Positions 9,815 to 20,100 of a stretch of DNA of 64,000 nt are shown here, piece by piece (the first letter of the stretch is position 1; each line of letters opens with the position of its first letter). A program made the translations under genes and the position numbers. The notes beneath the pieces are model-generated. The model was not told the origin of the DNA and ran no database searches. It worked only from the letters and a program-made list of their open reading frames with translations. Location: the NCBI RefSeq assembly GCF_016920785.2, contig NW_024609879.1, positions 10,665,145 to 10,729,144 of the forward strand, read 5' to 3'. Source of the stretch: Ixodes scapularis. Taxonomy: Eukaryota > Arthropoda > Arachnida > Ixodida > Ixodidae.

Positions 9815-10411
9815 TGGAAGGGCATTTACAGTTTTCGTTTTCTTTTTCAGCTATGCTGAAAGCTTCCTCCAACTCTTCAGTGCACTGTTGATCTAACTGG
9901 GGCAGTGGATATACCAGTTCTTTTAGATATTCATTACCTTTGGATGTTTCATTATCGCCAAATACCTCATTGTAATGTTCACAAAAACAATCGCAATAAT
10001 CTTTTTATCTTGGATAAGCGTGCTAGTTTGTTCCATTTCATGAATTTCGTTCGAGCACCTTTTCTCCTCCTCCATTGCCCTTTCTTTCTGTTTTTGCTGT
10101 TCTCCCAAGAAATATGTTTCAGCTCGTGTGCGCACAACCGCGCCTTGGTAGCGATCGTGATAAAATTGATCTAACTTAGCTTTTATGCGAATTATATCTT
10201 CTAAACTTTGCCCAGGGTATTTGCATTCAAGCTCAACCAAGACGCGTAAATTATGCAGCAGCGTTTTTTCTGCCTCAGACTTCCGAAATTTTATAATACT
10301 ACGTGTCTCAATTGTCAGCTGTTTGAGTTCTTGCTTGAAACGTTCCCATTGAGCAAATATATGCTCAGTTGTCTGTCCTATCTGCTGGAGTAGATCGGCC
10401 GTGCTAGCCAC
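9815..10411 (-). pseudogene. LINE endonuclease-RT linker and RT N-terminal remnant
   Basis: A 162-codon frame (10411-9923) has a helical, charged sequence followed by GAVVRTRAETYFLGEQ, a hallmark of the region between endonuclease and RT in L1/Tx1 elements (usually ending R(S/T)RA....GE). After a stop at 9925-9923, another frame continues with leucine-rich text resembling the segment just before the RT fingers. No catalytic RT motifs remain. Confidence 0.5.
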
Positions 10412-10417
10412 AAATTT

Positions 10418-11045
10418 TTAACGTTTTAGCAGTTGGTTGTTAAGCTTCCACAGCTTCCAGTTTGTATTTGTATTTCTACGTTTATGCCCAACAGTTACTG
10501 ATACAATGCAGTGATCTGTAAAAAATACTAGGTCTACCTCGTAACCATTTATATTTTCAATCAGTTCTGTGGAGCAGTAAATTTTATCTAGCATTGCGAG
10601 AGATGAATTTTGAAAATGTGTAAATGAAAACTGTTTTCCGCCTAGTTGAAATGAAGCAGCATCGAAAAGATTGCTCTCATCAACCAAATCCAGCAGCAGG
10701 AGCCTTGCGTTCTTGTCAGTTCGCGCTTTAGTTGGAGCTCTGACAGCTTCACCGCAAACGCAGTTGAAATCTCCTAGAACAAACATCCTGTCACAAATTA
10801 AATAAGGTAGGAGATGAAAAAATTAAAAAAAAACTTTACTTTGTTAGTAACCTCATTAAGCGCATAAACATATATGACTCTCCACCTTTTGTAAAAAACT
10901 CGAAAATCGCACATAATGAAGCGGCCACAAGGGTCTGTTGCGACCATTAATTCAGACAGGTGAAAATACTTTCTCATATACAATAAACAGCCACCAGAAA
11001 GACCAACAGCATGGCTCACACATACTTCGTAGTCTTGTAAAGCAC
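10418..11045 (-). pseudogene. LINE endonuclease remnant
   Basis: Two frames, 11019-10798 and 10786-10418, together resemble the C-terminal half of an exonuclease-endonuclease-phosphatase domain. The first has a GGCLLYMRKYF-like strand. The second has the diagnostic FVLGDFNCV (GDFN motif), LDKIYCS, and a terminal TDHCIVSV (SDH-type motif). A frame change at about 10790 and the missing N-terminus make it non-functional. Confidence 0.65.
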
Positions 11046-11459
11046 GTACTACCTGCTCCTTTGTAAAGTTTTGTTTTTAGTAGAGCAAGAGAATCGAATT
11101 CATTATCTTCATTTAGGCGTTTTAAAGTATACTGTTTTTTTATAGAATTAAAAACCCTTATGTTTAAAGTCGCAAAACCAGGGCCATCGACTAAGGAAGA
11201 ATAAGGAGAAGTGGGAGGAGGAGAAAGAAGGGAAGGGGAGGGTTTTGCTTATGCACGAATATCTAGCTTGAAAGGGTGGATTTTCGCTTACTCGCGACGA
11301 TGCCAGGCGGCACCTCTTTTTTTCGCTTGCTGTCATTAGCGTCTTTAGAAGAGACGACTGTTGTGACCATTTTGGTAGGGGGTCCTTCTTGCGGTCCGAT
11401 GACATCTGGTCTTCTGTTGCATTTGCTGTCTGCCTAGGTACTTTCAACGTTTCCTGGGG

Positions 11460-12230
11460 GTCTTCCTGCGTGGTCTCCTGGTAAACTGTTTAAACCGCTT
11501 GCGTAGTCGTGCTGGCCTGACTCTCAGGAAATCCTTCGTCAGTTGTGGCCTTGCTATCGTCAGAGCTCGGAGGCACGGAGCCTCTAGGCCTCTCTTGTAA
11601 GGAAAGGATCTCGCCGCTAGCGTGTACCACTTCGGTGATGTCAATCAATAGTTCCAAATTGGCGTCTGGTTCCGTGAGAGGACCTTGTAGCACGGTTGCA
11701 TAGCTAGAGTAGCACTCATCACTTTCATGACCAGATCTGTTGCAATGTGCAACTTTGGCGTACGACACTGTCTACGAATGTGGCCGACCTTGTTGCATCG
11801 TAGACGCGACGGTGGCCGTCCGGACATGACTACAAGAAACTGGGAACCGGCGACTTTGAGCAAATGAGGCACGTTTCCGTTATCGTTGTGTCATGCACAG
11901 TCAGAAAGACCTCTTTGTTTATTGTTTCCATGTTCTCATCCCTGGAACTCGGCACTTTTCTTGCGCCACGCTCCACACAGTCCCAGAGGGCGCCAATGCT
12001 TCAGCGATCTTCTTACCTTCTAAACACAGCGGCAGCCAGAGAAGCTTTATATTTACATCTTTATAATTCGGATCTATTATGAGACATTCTTTCCTTCACG
12101 TTGAGTTCTTTCACCGCTTTCAGCCTTTCCGCGGCTGCGGGGCTTGCCAGCGCTGCCATCCAAAAGTGCCTCATCTGAAACTGCTCCAGGGACAGCACTT
12201 CACTCAAATCTATACACCCTTCAGTCCATT
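11460..12230 (-). pseudogene. LINE ORF1 (Gag-like, CCHC) remnant
   Basis: On the minus strand a frame at 11872-11645 contains a PHLLKVAGSQFLVV segment then a CCHC knuckle (RCNKVGHIRRQC). The second knuckle (CNRSGHESDEC) sits in a different frame at 11768-11490, so a frameshift lies at about 11750. Upstream, 12200-11873, weak coding similarity continues through several stops. The arrangement matches ORF1 proteins of L1/Tx1-like LINEs, which bind the element RNA. The C-terminal half is Ser/Thr/Pro-rich. Confidence 0.55.
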
Positions 12231-12329
12231 GCGAAGTTTATCGCACGGTAGGGCCGGCCTGTCAGGCCAGCGTGGAGAAAGGCGGAGTCGAGGAATAAAG
12301 CTCCCGGTGGGAAAGGAAGAAGGAGAATC

Positions 12330-12527
12330 CTGGGGGGCTATGTTGCGCTTTTTGGACTCCCAGGAGACTAGGAAGAAGGAAGTGACGTCAACGACACAGC
12401 AAACGCAGATTGGATGTTGACAGAAGAAAACAAAATCAACATCCAATCTGCATTTGCTGCGTTGTTGACGTCACTTCCTTCTCCCTAGTCTCCTGGGAGT
12501 CCAAAACGTGCAACATATACCCCCCTG
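12330..12527. mobile_element. Palindromic MITE, family P1 copy 1
   Basis: The whole ~198 bp folds back. The left arm (ggggggctatgttgcg..., with gaaggaagtgacgtcaac and gcagattggatgttga) is the reverse complement of the right arm ending ..gcaacatataccccccctg-like, with ~20 bp between the arms. A second copy is at 37052-37302. No coding capacity; no convincing target duplication seen. Confidence 0.75.
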
Positions 12528-14985
12528 TACTCACATTGGCTTGTCGCCTGCGCGCGGGTATCTTTTGGGTCAACGGGTACTGTCATTGAGTTGTCCGGAT
12601 GCATCTATTGAATGTCGTTATTCATAAAGTAGAAGGGTTTCCTCGTTATGAGGCCGATTGTTGATTTTCACTGGAGAACATGAAAATACGTCTGTTCGGA
12701 AACGGCGTCTTCTTTCTCCTTCGCCACGGACGCAAGTGTCTCTATCGTGCATAGACGCCGTGTGCAATCGTAGGAAGTGCGTGGACTTGTCTCTCTGATA
12801 CGCTACGTGAAGTTCACGTTATAGTTGCTGATACTTCTACATGGCACTTGATTGATACTCGTGCTTAAGATGTACTCTTGGGAAAGTGTGGGGACATTCT
12901 CGCTCACCGATTATTGACGAAACGATCGTTTGTACCTGTAGTTGTGCAGAAACACTGTCCATCTTCCGAGTTAGCGTTATCCTCCTGTAGCGTTTTGTAA
13001 TCTCTTTTCAGCCAAATGAAAACAAACACAAAAAGTAATGCATGAATAGCTTTATTGCTTGCATTCGTACGCATGGAAAACGCTCTACATAAAAACAGAC
13101 ATGAGTACCCGCTTTCAATATAAAATATTATAAAAATGCACTAACACAATGACATGTTATCGTACGGAGAAACTTTTCAAGTGATTAAAAAAAAACATAT
13201 CAATAAGCACTTTCAAAATAATACCATGTCAGAATTACATTTTCATCGAGTAGATAGGGTAGGGGGCAACATTTACAAGATTTGAAACAACAATATTCAC
13301 TCCCAAAATAAATACACTGCCGCAATGACACTTTTACTGAACATACCAGGTTGTCTCGGAGGACGACATTCCCTCGAATCTGAACAGTCTGTTGTCTTTG
13401 ATAAAACGCTTGTTGTCGGAAGGGCTCAATCCAAAGTTCTTTTTGACGACACTTTTGTTTTCATTTTGCTTACGAGCAATGAATCTTTGGGTGATAGTGC
13501 GCAGAGTTTAGGTCTTGATAGTCTCAAGGTAGAAATCCTAAGATAGCTTACGTGACTTGCATCTTTTTACTCCTTTAGCCTTCGCACTGTATTCTTGAGA
13601 CTCGAGATCGAGCGCAGCCCCTCCTCCTATAAAAACGTAGCCTAAATTTAACGTCGCGTTTGTGGGCAACGTGGGGATCCAAAGCATTGGATTAGGTGCC
13701 CCGCATGCTAAATCGTCCATAGCCCTTTCCAGCGCGAGGGGGCCAAGTGTCACGCGAGCGGCGCTCCGCCGCTGATAAAATGCCATCGTTCTTGAGATCG
13801 CGGAACGGGGGATATACGGTCAAAAAAAGTCTGTTTATTCTCGAACCAGTGCGTTTTGTAATTCTCCGAGACGGGCAGTAGCAAGAGATTTCCCACACGT
13901 TTCACGTTATAAGTTTGGAACCATTCCGATAATAATGCGAACGCATTATATGCCCCTTCAGGCGACAATCCGGCGTCGTCGGCGGTGTGAGCAATCTCAG
14001 AGTAGAATTTTTACTGACGTTAATGTTCGGGTGCATGCGAGTTTGTAAGCAGGCGGCTTATGTGAGAGTCCTTAACAAACTCCAGCAAAAACCCACATAC
14101 GAACTAAAAAAAAGAACAAAAAACAAACGTAAATTTTCAAAGTTTATATCAGCGGAGGACTTCAGACACTTTTGACATAGAACCGAACCTGGGGTTCAGT
14201 TCCACGTCGAGTTTAGAAATGTAAATTTCAAAGTTCGAGAGCCAGTTTTTTTTTGTTTTTTTTTTGTTTTCAGCATGCGATAAAGCGTACGTTCGTGACA
14301 TGGTAAAAGCAAGACGTAAAACATATGAAACCACTCGATTTTATTACTCGCGCCCACGCCGTCAATCACAACAGCGCTTGTGTATGTCTGCCCAAACAGA
14401 ACAGTTCGGACAAATGGGCAATGTCCCCCGGAGTGTCGCGTGATCGTAGCAAGTCGGACGTGAAACTAGTTCTCTTACGTTATCGCCAAGGCTCAAGAAT
14501 AAAAAATAGCCTTCAGACGTTGGCGTCTGGAACTGTACCCACGTGAATATCACTCATGGAATCGCCGCGGTAGGTCGACGTTGTCCCAATCACAGTATCT
14601 CCACTCGTCGCCAAAATCACGCTACTTTAATTATTTTTTCCGGAGAACAATTGGCGCAAATGGGCGCACTGCGACAGCTTTGTCCCAACCGCGATATCTC
14701 TACTCTTCGTAGAAAACGCACCGCTCGACTTTCCCGGGCACCATCGTGCACGAGTGGCACAATTTTTCACACCCTCCTTCAACTACGTCCGACAGGCGTA
14801 GCGTAGTTTCGCTTTGGCCAGCTCGAACACTCACGGCGACGACGGGCGTTTGACGAAGCAATGTTGTGCTGCACACGCTCTCCAGTGCACGAAAAACACG
14901 AAACAATTACATGTTTCGGCTAATTTGTGGGCATCTAAATTCGTAGAATGTCACATGTGTACACAAGTTTCCACTGGGATGTCGA
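12528..14985. other. Intergenic stretch with no clear gene
   Basis: Mostly unique-looking sequence. It contains one unidentified protein-like segment at about 13538-13985 (listed separately) and a weak ~125-bp duplication around 14385-14730 (two segments sharing 'ttgtcccaa' and 'gtatctc' style blocks). Otherwise nothing supported. Confidence 0.5.
13538..13985 (-). pseudogene. Unidentified protein-like segment split over two frames
   Basis: Two overlapping minus-strand frames (13968-13750 and 13786-13538) each have protein-like composition. The first is aromatic and hydrophobic (LLSEWFQTYNVKRVGNLLLL). The second has WIPTLPTNATLNLGYVFIGG. One frame ends where the other begins (about 13760-13790), as if one reading frame were broken by a single indel. 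I do not recognise the family. A decayed viral-type structural or nucleoprotein insertion, or a transposon protein, are guesses only. Confidence 0.3.
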
Positions 14986-15372
14986 TACACGTTAAGTAGA
15001 AATAGGGGGTGTACAAATGTACTGCCCTTGTCCCCACATGTAACTCCCCTAAACAACATTTTGACGTTCAGTCCACAGACGTCGAACCGCAGATGCCAAC
15101 TTCGGTTCGACGAGTCGACCGATACAAATGATAAAAATAGCTAATGCACGTAATAAAGGCTACAGTAAGACAGTCAAGGTTTTTTTGGCCCTGCTGAAAA
15201 ACCTCAGTGTTTTTTTTATTGTTTTCTAGACTTTGATACAGCTATCAAGCCGCTTGTAAAACTTGGTATCACTAGCTCGATGTCAGTGGACTGAACGTCC
15301 AAATGTAGTGTTGGGGAGTTACATATGGGACAAGGGGTGTAGCCCTATACATCCCCTATTTCTAAGAGTGTA
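14986..15372. mobile_element. MITE with ~95-bp terminal inverted repeats
   Basis: The left end (tacacgttaagtagaaatag...) and the reverse complement of the right end (tacactcttagaaatagggg...) match for about 95 bp, through 'cccttgtccc', 'atgtaactcccc' and 'gacgttcagtcca'. The middle ~190 bp is non-coding. The ends are next to TA on both sides, compatible with a Tc1/mariner-type TA target. A lone end of the same sort (aagagtgtaa) is at about 59849-59858. Confidence 0.65.
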
Positions 15373-16129
15373 AGGCAAAGTAACTTTCTTCATGGAGGCC
15401 AAATAAAACGAGATGCGGTGCTTTTTCTTGGCACCGTGTGGTACAGAAGCACACATCGATCTATCTTACGTCCGGTTTTCGACATGCTTTTTTTTGGTTT
15501 ACCGCCGTGAAAAATTTAACAGACGCATGTGCTCATTCTCGCTCATTAAAAATTTCGCAAGAAGCTGGTCAACTGAAAGTTATCTCGGCCACAGGAAGTT
15601 CCGCTATTATTTGCTTATGTTTACCTTGGAATACCATCTATAGTTTGTTGCGGTTTTAGGAGTGAGGCAGATTTAGAAATATAAACTTTTCATTGTAAGC
15701 TCGACCACTGATTCTAGCGAAGTATTCTTAATCCTAAATTTAGATTGGTTGGAAATGTATTACCATATAAACCATTCGCTGACGCTAACTCTGTCAAATG
15801 GCCACCACCATTGATTTCTATGACAATTGCTGGATCGCGCTCGGCGTCTCCGCGAGTGCGATCACCGGTCGGTCATCTTATCTTGCACGTCGAAAAATCG
15901 CCTTTATAAAGCGTTGCAGAGGCTGGCGGCAGCGAACGGAAGACACGATTTCTGCTCGTTCGTCGTTGTTCGCCAAAAGAGTTTTTCGTCTTAACTTTGT
16001 GTAAACGGTGAGATTTGCGCCGTTGAGAACACGTGGGAACTTTTACGAAACCGCAGCGCCGCAGGAAAACAGAGTTTCGCCGGTCTTGCGGCGGGATCAA
16101 AGGTTCCTTGGCACACCGAAGTGCTGAGT
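15373..16129. other. Intergenic stretch
   Basis: No supported gene. A TATA-like 'ctttataaag' is at about 15902. ORFs over 15798-16004 and on the opposite strand are unconvincing because they overlap each other and run into the minisatellite. Confidence 0.45.
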
Positions 16130-16345
16130 CTTTGTGCCTTCGGGCTGTACGACACGAGAGCGCACGACACGAGAGCGCCGACGGGATAGCGCGCGACAGG
16201 AGAGCGCCGCGACACGAGAGCGCACGACGGCAGAGCGCCGCGACACGAGAGCGCGTGCCATTAGAGCCCGCGTCACGAGAGCGCATGGTAAACGCCTTTG
16301 GAATGATAAATGTTTGAGTCTTCAAACACGTTTTCTAGGATCGAA
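16130..16345 (+). repeat. Left inverted arm of a Foldback-like element: 15-17-bp tandem repeat
   Basis: About nine units of 'gacacgagagcgc' with variants (gacaggagagcgc, gacggcagagcgc) run from about 16151 to 16285, followed by ~57 bp of flank. The same minisatellite plus the same flank recur in reverse complement at about 21641-21900. The two arms therefore form a long inverted repeat, now separated by the gypsy element at 16878-21337. ORFs on both strands here are artefacts of the repeat. Confidence 0.65.
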
Positions 16346-16872
16346 CGTTTTAGGTCATTTTATTGGTTGAGTACGCAGACCTGTGGGAAGTCTAAAAAAT
16401 ACCATTTTCGCAAACTCGAAATGAAGAAGCAAGATAGAGAGTTTCGAAAGTATGGTTGTTTATCAATTGGCCTTTTATAATAATAAAAAAAAAATAAAGA
16501 CTGAATGACTTCACGACACCGCGGAGGTAGTCTAGCAGGCACCTTTGGTCGAACTCTTCAACTAGCTTGCTCAGATTCTTCGCTACGAGGCTCTCCACGA
16601 AGTACACCCGTGAGCGATATGAAGGTGAACAGCCCTCTTCTTGTTGTTGACGCTCCTGCAAGTTTTGGAACAAGCTCTGTTCCAGAAGAGGGCTAGAACG
16701 CAAAGTTTAAACCCCAAGCCACGTGCCATTTGAGACGTTGAGGGTTAATATAGCTTTAGGGAGCCGTAAAACAGGCAAGAAACCAGGTAAGATGTTCTCC
16801 TTCATATTGCCGGCGGGTGTACATCCGCCAGCTTCTGCTCTGTCAAGCTCTGGTCCCCTTGAAATGCGGTTA
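16346..16872. other. Interior of the Foldback-like pair, left of the gypsy insertion
   Basis: Non-repetitive sequence between the left minisatellite arm and the gypsy target site CTATA (16873-16877). A poly-A/T-rich patch is at about 16480-16500. It contains one weak exon-like ORF (16520-16692). Confidence 0.4.
16520..16692 (-). CDS. Possible single exon or fragment, unidentified
   Basis: On the minus strand a pyrimidine-rich TTGCGTTCTAG precedes 16692 and a GCG|GTGTCG donor-like site follows 16520. The enclosed 173 nt are open and read as a charged, helical peptide (for example QERQQQEEGC, LVAKNLSKLVEEFDQRCLL). No family recognised. It could be chance or part of the transposon that carries the flanking inverted minisatellites. 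Confidence 0.15.
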
Positions 16873-16877
16873 CTATA

Positions 16878-17061
16878 TGTCATGTATCCGCTGGTGGCCA
16901 AGAGATGGCGTCACCGGGCACACGCGCTTATCCCGCGCTTTTCAAGAGCACGGACCTGGGGCACGGGACGGATGCTCGGGCATTGCAATTCCATCGCCAT
17001 TAAAAGCACATCTGGACGCTCCTCGGTGTCGTGGCTTGAGCTTCGCCCGGGATACATTACA
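16878..17061 (+). repeat. 5' LTR of gypsy element
   Basis: 184 bp, TG...CA ends, identical to the 3' LTR. No classical TATA box is obvious. The motif 'attaaaagcac' near the middle is the only AT-rich candidate. Confidence 0.93.
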
Positions 17062-17064
17062 TTT

Positions 17065-17080
17065 TGGCGACGAGTCGGTC
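17065..17080 (+). other. Primer-binding site
   Basis: TGGCGACGAGTCGGTC begins three bases after the LTR end. The first ten bases match the complement of a 3' end CTCGTCGCCA, as in tRNA-Ser(GCU) from memory. The match weakens after that, so the tRNA assignment is tentative. The leader to the ATG at 17107 is only 45 bp. Confidence 0.6.
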
Positions 17081-17106
17081 AACATACAAGAACTACAGCG
17101 GGAACA

Positions 17107-20100
17107 ATGACCACCCAAGGCAAGCTGGAAGAATTCAACCTGACAGCTTGGACATCCTGGGCCGATCGTTTTGGTTTCTACTGCGAGGCAAACGACATAG
17201 CTGAGCCTTCAAAGAAGAGGGCTCTACTGCTTACGCTTTGCGGAGCACAGACATACGAAGTAGTGCGAGCACTCGTTGCACCGAGGACACCAGGAAGCGT
17301 CCCTTTCGACGAACTCATGGCGATGCTGCAGAAGCACTTCGACCCCCGGCCGTCAGAGCTCTTCAGCAGAACGAAGTTCCAGCGGAGAGACCAGCAGCCC
17401 GGGGAGTCCATTGCAACCTACGCGGCAGCTCTAAAGAAGTTAGCCGCTGACTGCAATTTCGGGATACTGGCGACACAGATGGCTGCGCCATCGCTCAGCT
17501 CCATCGGCGTTGCTTCGGCCGCTACTGGAACGACCGCCGACCCCGCCAGCGCGGACGCCCCTGGAACTGCGGTCACCGTGAGTCCACCAGTACCCAACCC
17601 TACCATGCTGCCTCTGGACGTAATGCTCAGGGATCGGTTCGTGTGTGGCATAATGGATGAGCACCTACAGCAACGTCTCTTTGCGGAAACCAACCTAACG
17701 TTTCAAAAAGCATACGACATGGCTGTGAGGACAGAAGGTGCGGCACAACATCAAAGGGACATGAAAGCCCAAAAATCGGAAATTTACGCAGTTAAAAAAG
17801 CACAATTACCTCCTGCGCACCTGGAACAGAAGGAGAAAAGACAGTCAGAACCACTGACATGTTACCGATGCCTAGAACAGCATTCGGCCTTCTCGTGCCG
17901 GTCCCGAAATGCACGATGTAACTTCTGCCACAAGAAGGGGCATGTCGAAAAGGCTTGTTTCAAGAAGTCAAGGGTGCATCACCAATCGCAGACGACACAC
18001 CACGTGGAACAACACGAGGAAACTCTGCAATCTGATGATGATCTTTCGGACACGTCATGGAACCTGCACGACCTGAATGCAGTACGAGCATCCAGCACGC
18101 TGCCAAAGTTCATGGTCACCCTGAAGATCAACAACCGCGAGCTGGAATTGGAGGTCGACTCGGGAGCTGCTTGCTCAATCATTAGCGAAGCCACGTATCG
18201 TCGGCTGTGGCCCAAGAACCCTCCAACGTTGAACCAGGACGGGCTGACCCTTCATACTTGGTCAGGCGAGGGTTTACAAGTCCTTGGAACGGCGAACGTG
18301 CATGTCAGACATAAATCTAAAGACTACATCTTGCCATTGGTCGTCACCCGCGGAACAGGCTGCAGTCTTCTGGGAAGAAACTGGTTTCAAGACCTCAAGA
18401 TTCGGGTCAGTGGAATTCACCATCTAGGAACCAAGGACAGCGTTGCGAATATTTTGAAGGCTCATGAGGATGTTTTTGACGCCAACATCAGGGGACATAG
18501 TGGTCCACCAGTAAACCTGGAACTAAAAGAGGGCGCTACTCCTCATTTCCTGAAATCACGACCCGTGCCGTTTGCACTACGTCCGGCGGTAGAGGCCGAG
18601 TTGAAAAGTCTCGAGAGCCAAGGTATTTTAGAACCAACACAGCATTCCGAGTGGGCTACACCTGTGGTGGTGGTCCGGAAGAAAGACGGGACCATTCGAC
18701 TATGCGGTGACTATCGAAGTACAGTAAACAAGGAGGCGAAAACAACCATGTATCCTATGCCAACAATTCCAGAAATCCTAACCAATTTGCAAGGAGGATT
18801 GGTATTTTCTACTCTAGACCTCACGCAAGCGTATCAGCAGCTACGGTTGACAAGAGATACAGCTGATGTGTTAACCATTAACACTATAAAAGGCCTATAC
18901 AGAGTCAAGAGGATGCCGTTTGGGATCGCCGCGGCACCAGCGATTTTCCAGCGATTCATGGAAACAGTACTTGCTGGAATTCCGGGGATCGGGGTATACC
19001 TAGATGACGTGATCATCAGCGGTGCGACCGCAGCCGAACACCTTACTCGACTGGACACAGTACTGACGCGACTCGCTCAGGCTGGACTTCGACTCAAGAG
19101 ATGTAAGTGTCGTTTTGCAGTTGAACGAGTAGAATACCTCGGCCACACCATTGATGCTGCTGGAATACACCCGACAGATGAAAAACTGAAAGCCATCAAG
19201 GAAATGCCCGAGCCAACATGCAGAACAACGCTAAAATCGTTTCTGGGACTTTTAGCCTTTTACGACCGGTTTTTGGCAAACCGGGCAACAATTGCAAAGG
19301 ACCTGTATGCACTGCTGGAGAAGGATGTCCCTTGGACATGGCAAGAAAAGCATCGGCAAGCTTTTCGACAGTTAAAGCATGCCATCGCACAGCGAACTGT
19401 TCTCGCGCATTACGACGAGAACAAAAGCCTGATTGTGTCATGTGACGCATCACCCTACGGCGTGGGAGCGGTATTAGCTCAGCTCGATGACGATGGCAAC
19501 GAAGCTCCAATCGTTTTCACCTCGAGAACGCTCGGCAAAGCCGAAAAGAATTACTCACAGTTGGATCGTGAGGGGCTGGCAATTGTTTTCGCCATGGACC
19601 GTTTTCATCGCTACGTCGCGGGACGTCACGTGACGATTACAACAGACCATCAACCGCTGTTGGGGATTATGGGCCAAAAATCTCCAGTACCAACTGTGCT
19701 TTCGCCACGGATGACACGCTGGTGTGTTAAGTTGACAGCTTACGATTATAATATGATCTACAGGGCAGGAAAACAGAATCAAAACGCCGATGCCTTAAGC
19801 AGACTGCCATTGCCGGAAACTGACGACGAGCAACATCCTCCAGGCGATGTCTTGATGTTGGAAGCGCTCACGAAACCTCCCATGACTGCAACAGAACTGG
19901 CGGACAACACAGCAAAGGATTCCATACTTGCTAAAGTGTTCCAAGCGGTCAAACATGGCGAAGTGAGAAAGCTAGACGGTGATCGCTTCGTCGCATACAA
20001 GCTCAAGGCAGCAGAATTGTCAATTCACCGTGGTTGTCTCATCTGGGGATCGCGCGTGGTAATTCCCGCGTCAATGAGATCCGAGGCCATATCACTTCTA

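Larger units (their letters stand above)
9792..12230 (-). mobile_element. Decayed L1/Tx1-like LINE fragment
   Basis: Three stretches in the correct minus-strand order form one broken non-LTR element: a Gag-like ORF1 with zinc knuckles (about 12200-11460), an apurinic-type endonuclease (about 11045-10418) and the linker leading to RT (about 10411-9815). No RT core is present. On the element strand the coding similarity ends at a run of 13 A (9801-9813) about 10 nt before the LTR element's target site. Many stops and shifts show it is dead. Clade assignment is from the feel of the ORF1 and post-endonuclease segments, not a tree. Confidence 0.6.

Noticed and set aside
9357..9872. 171-codon minus ORF crossing the 5' LTR boundary
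   Set aside because: It is a chance frame running from LINE remnant into the LTR, across the insertion junction.
15873..16325. 150-codon minus ORF (Arg/Ser/Ala-rich)
   Set aside because: It is generated by the minisatellite; open frames on several frames and both strands.
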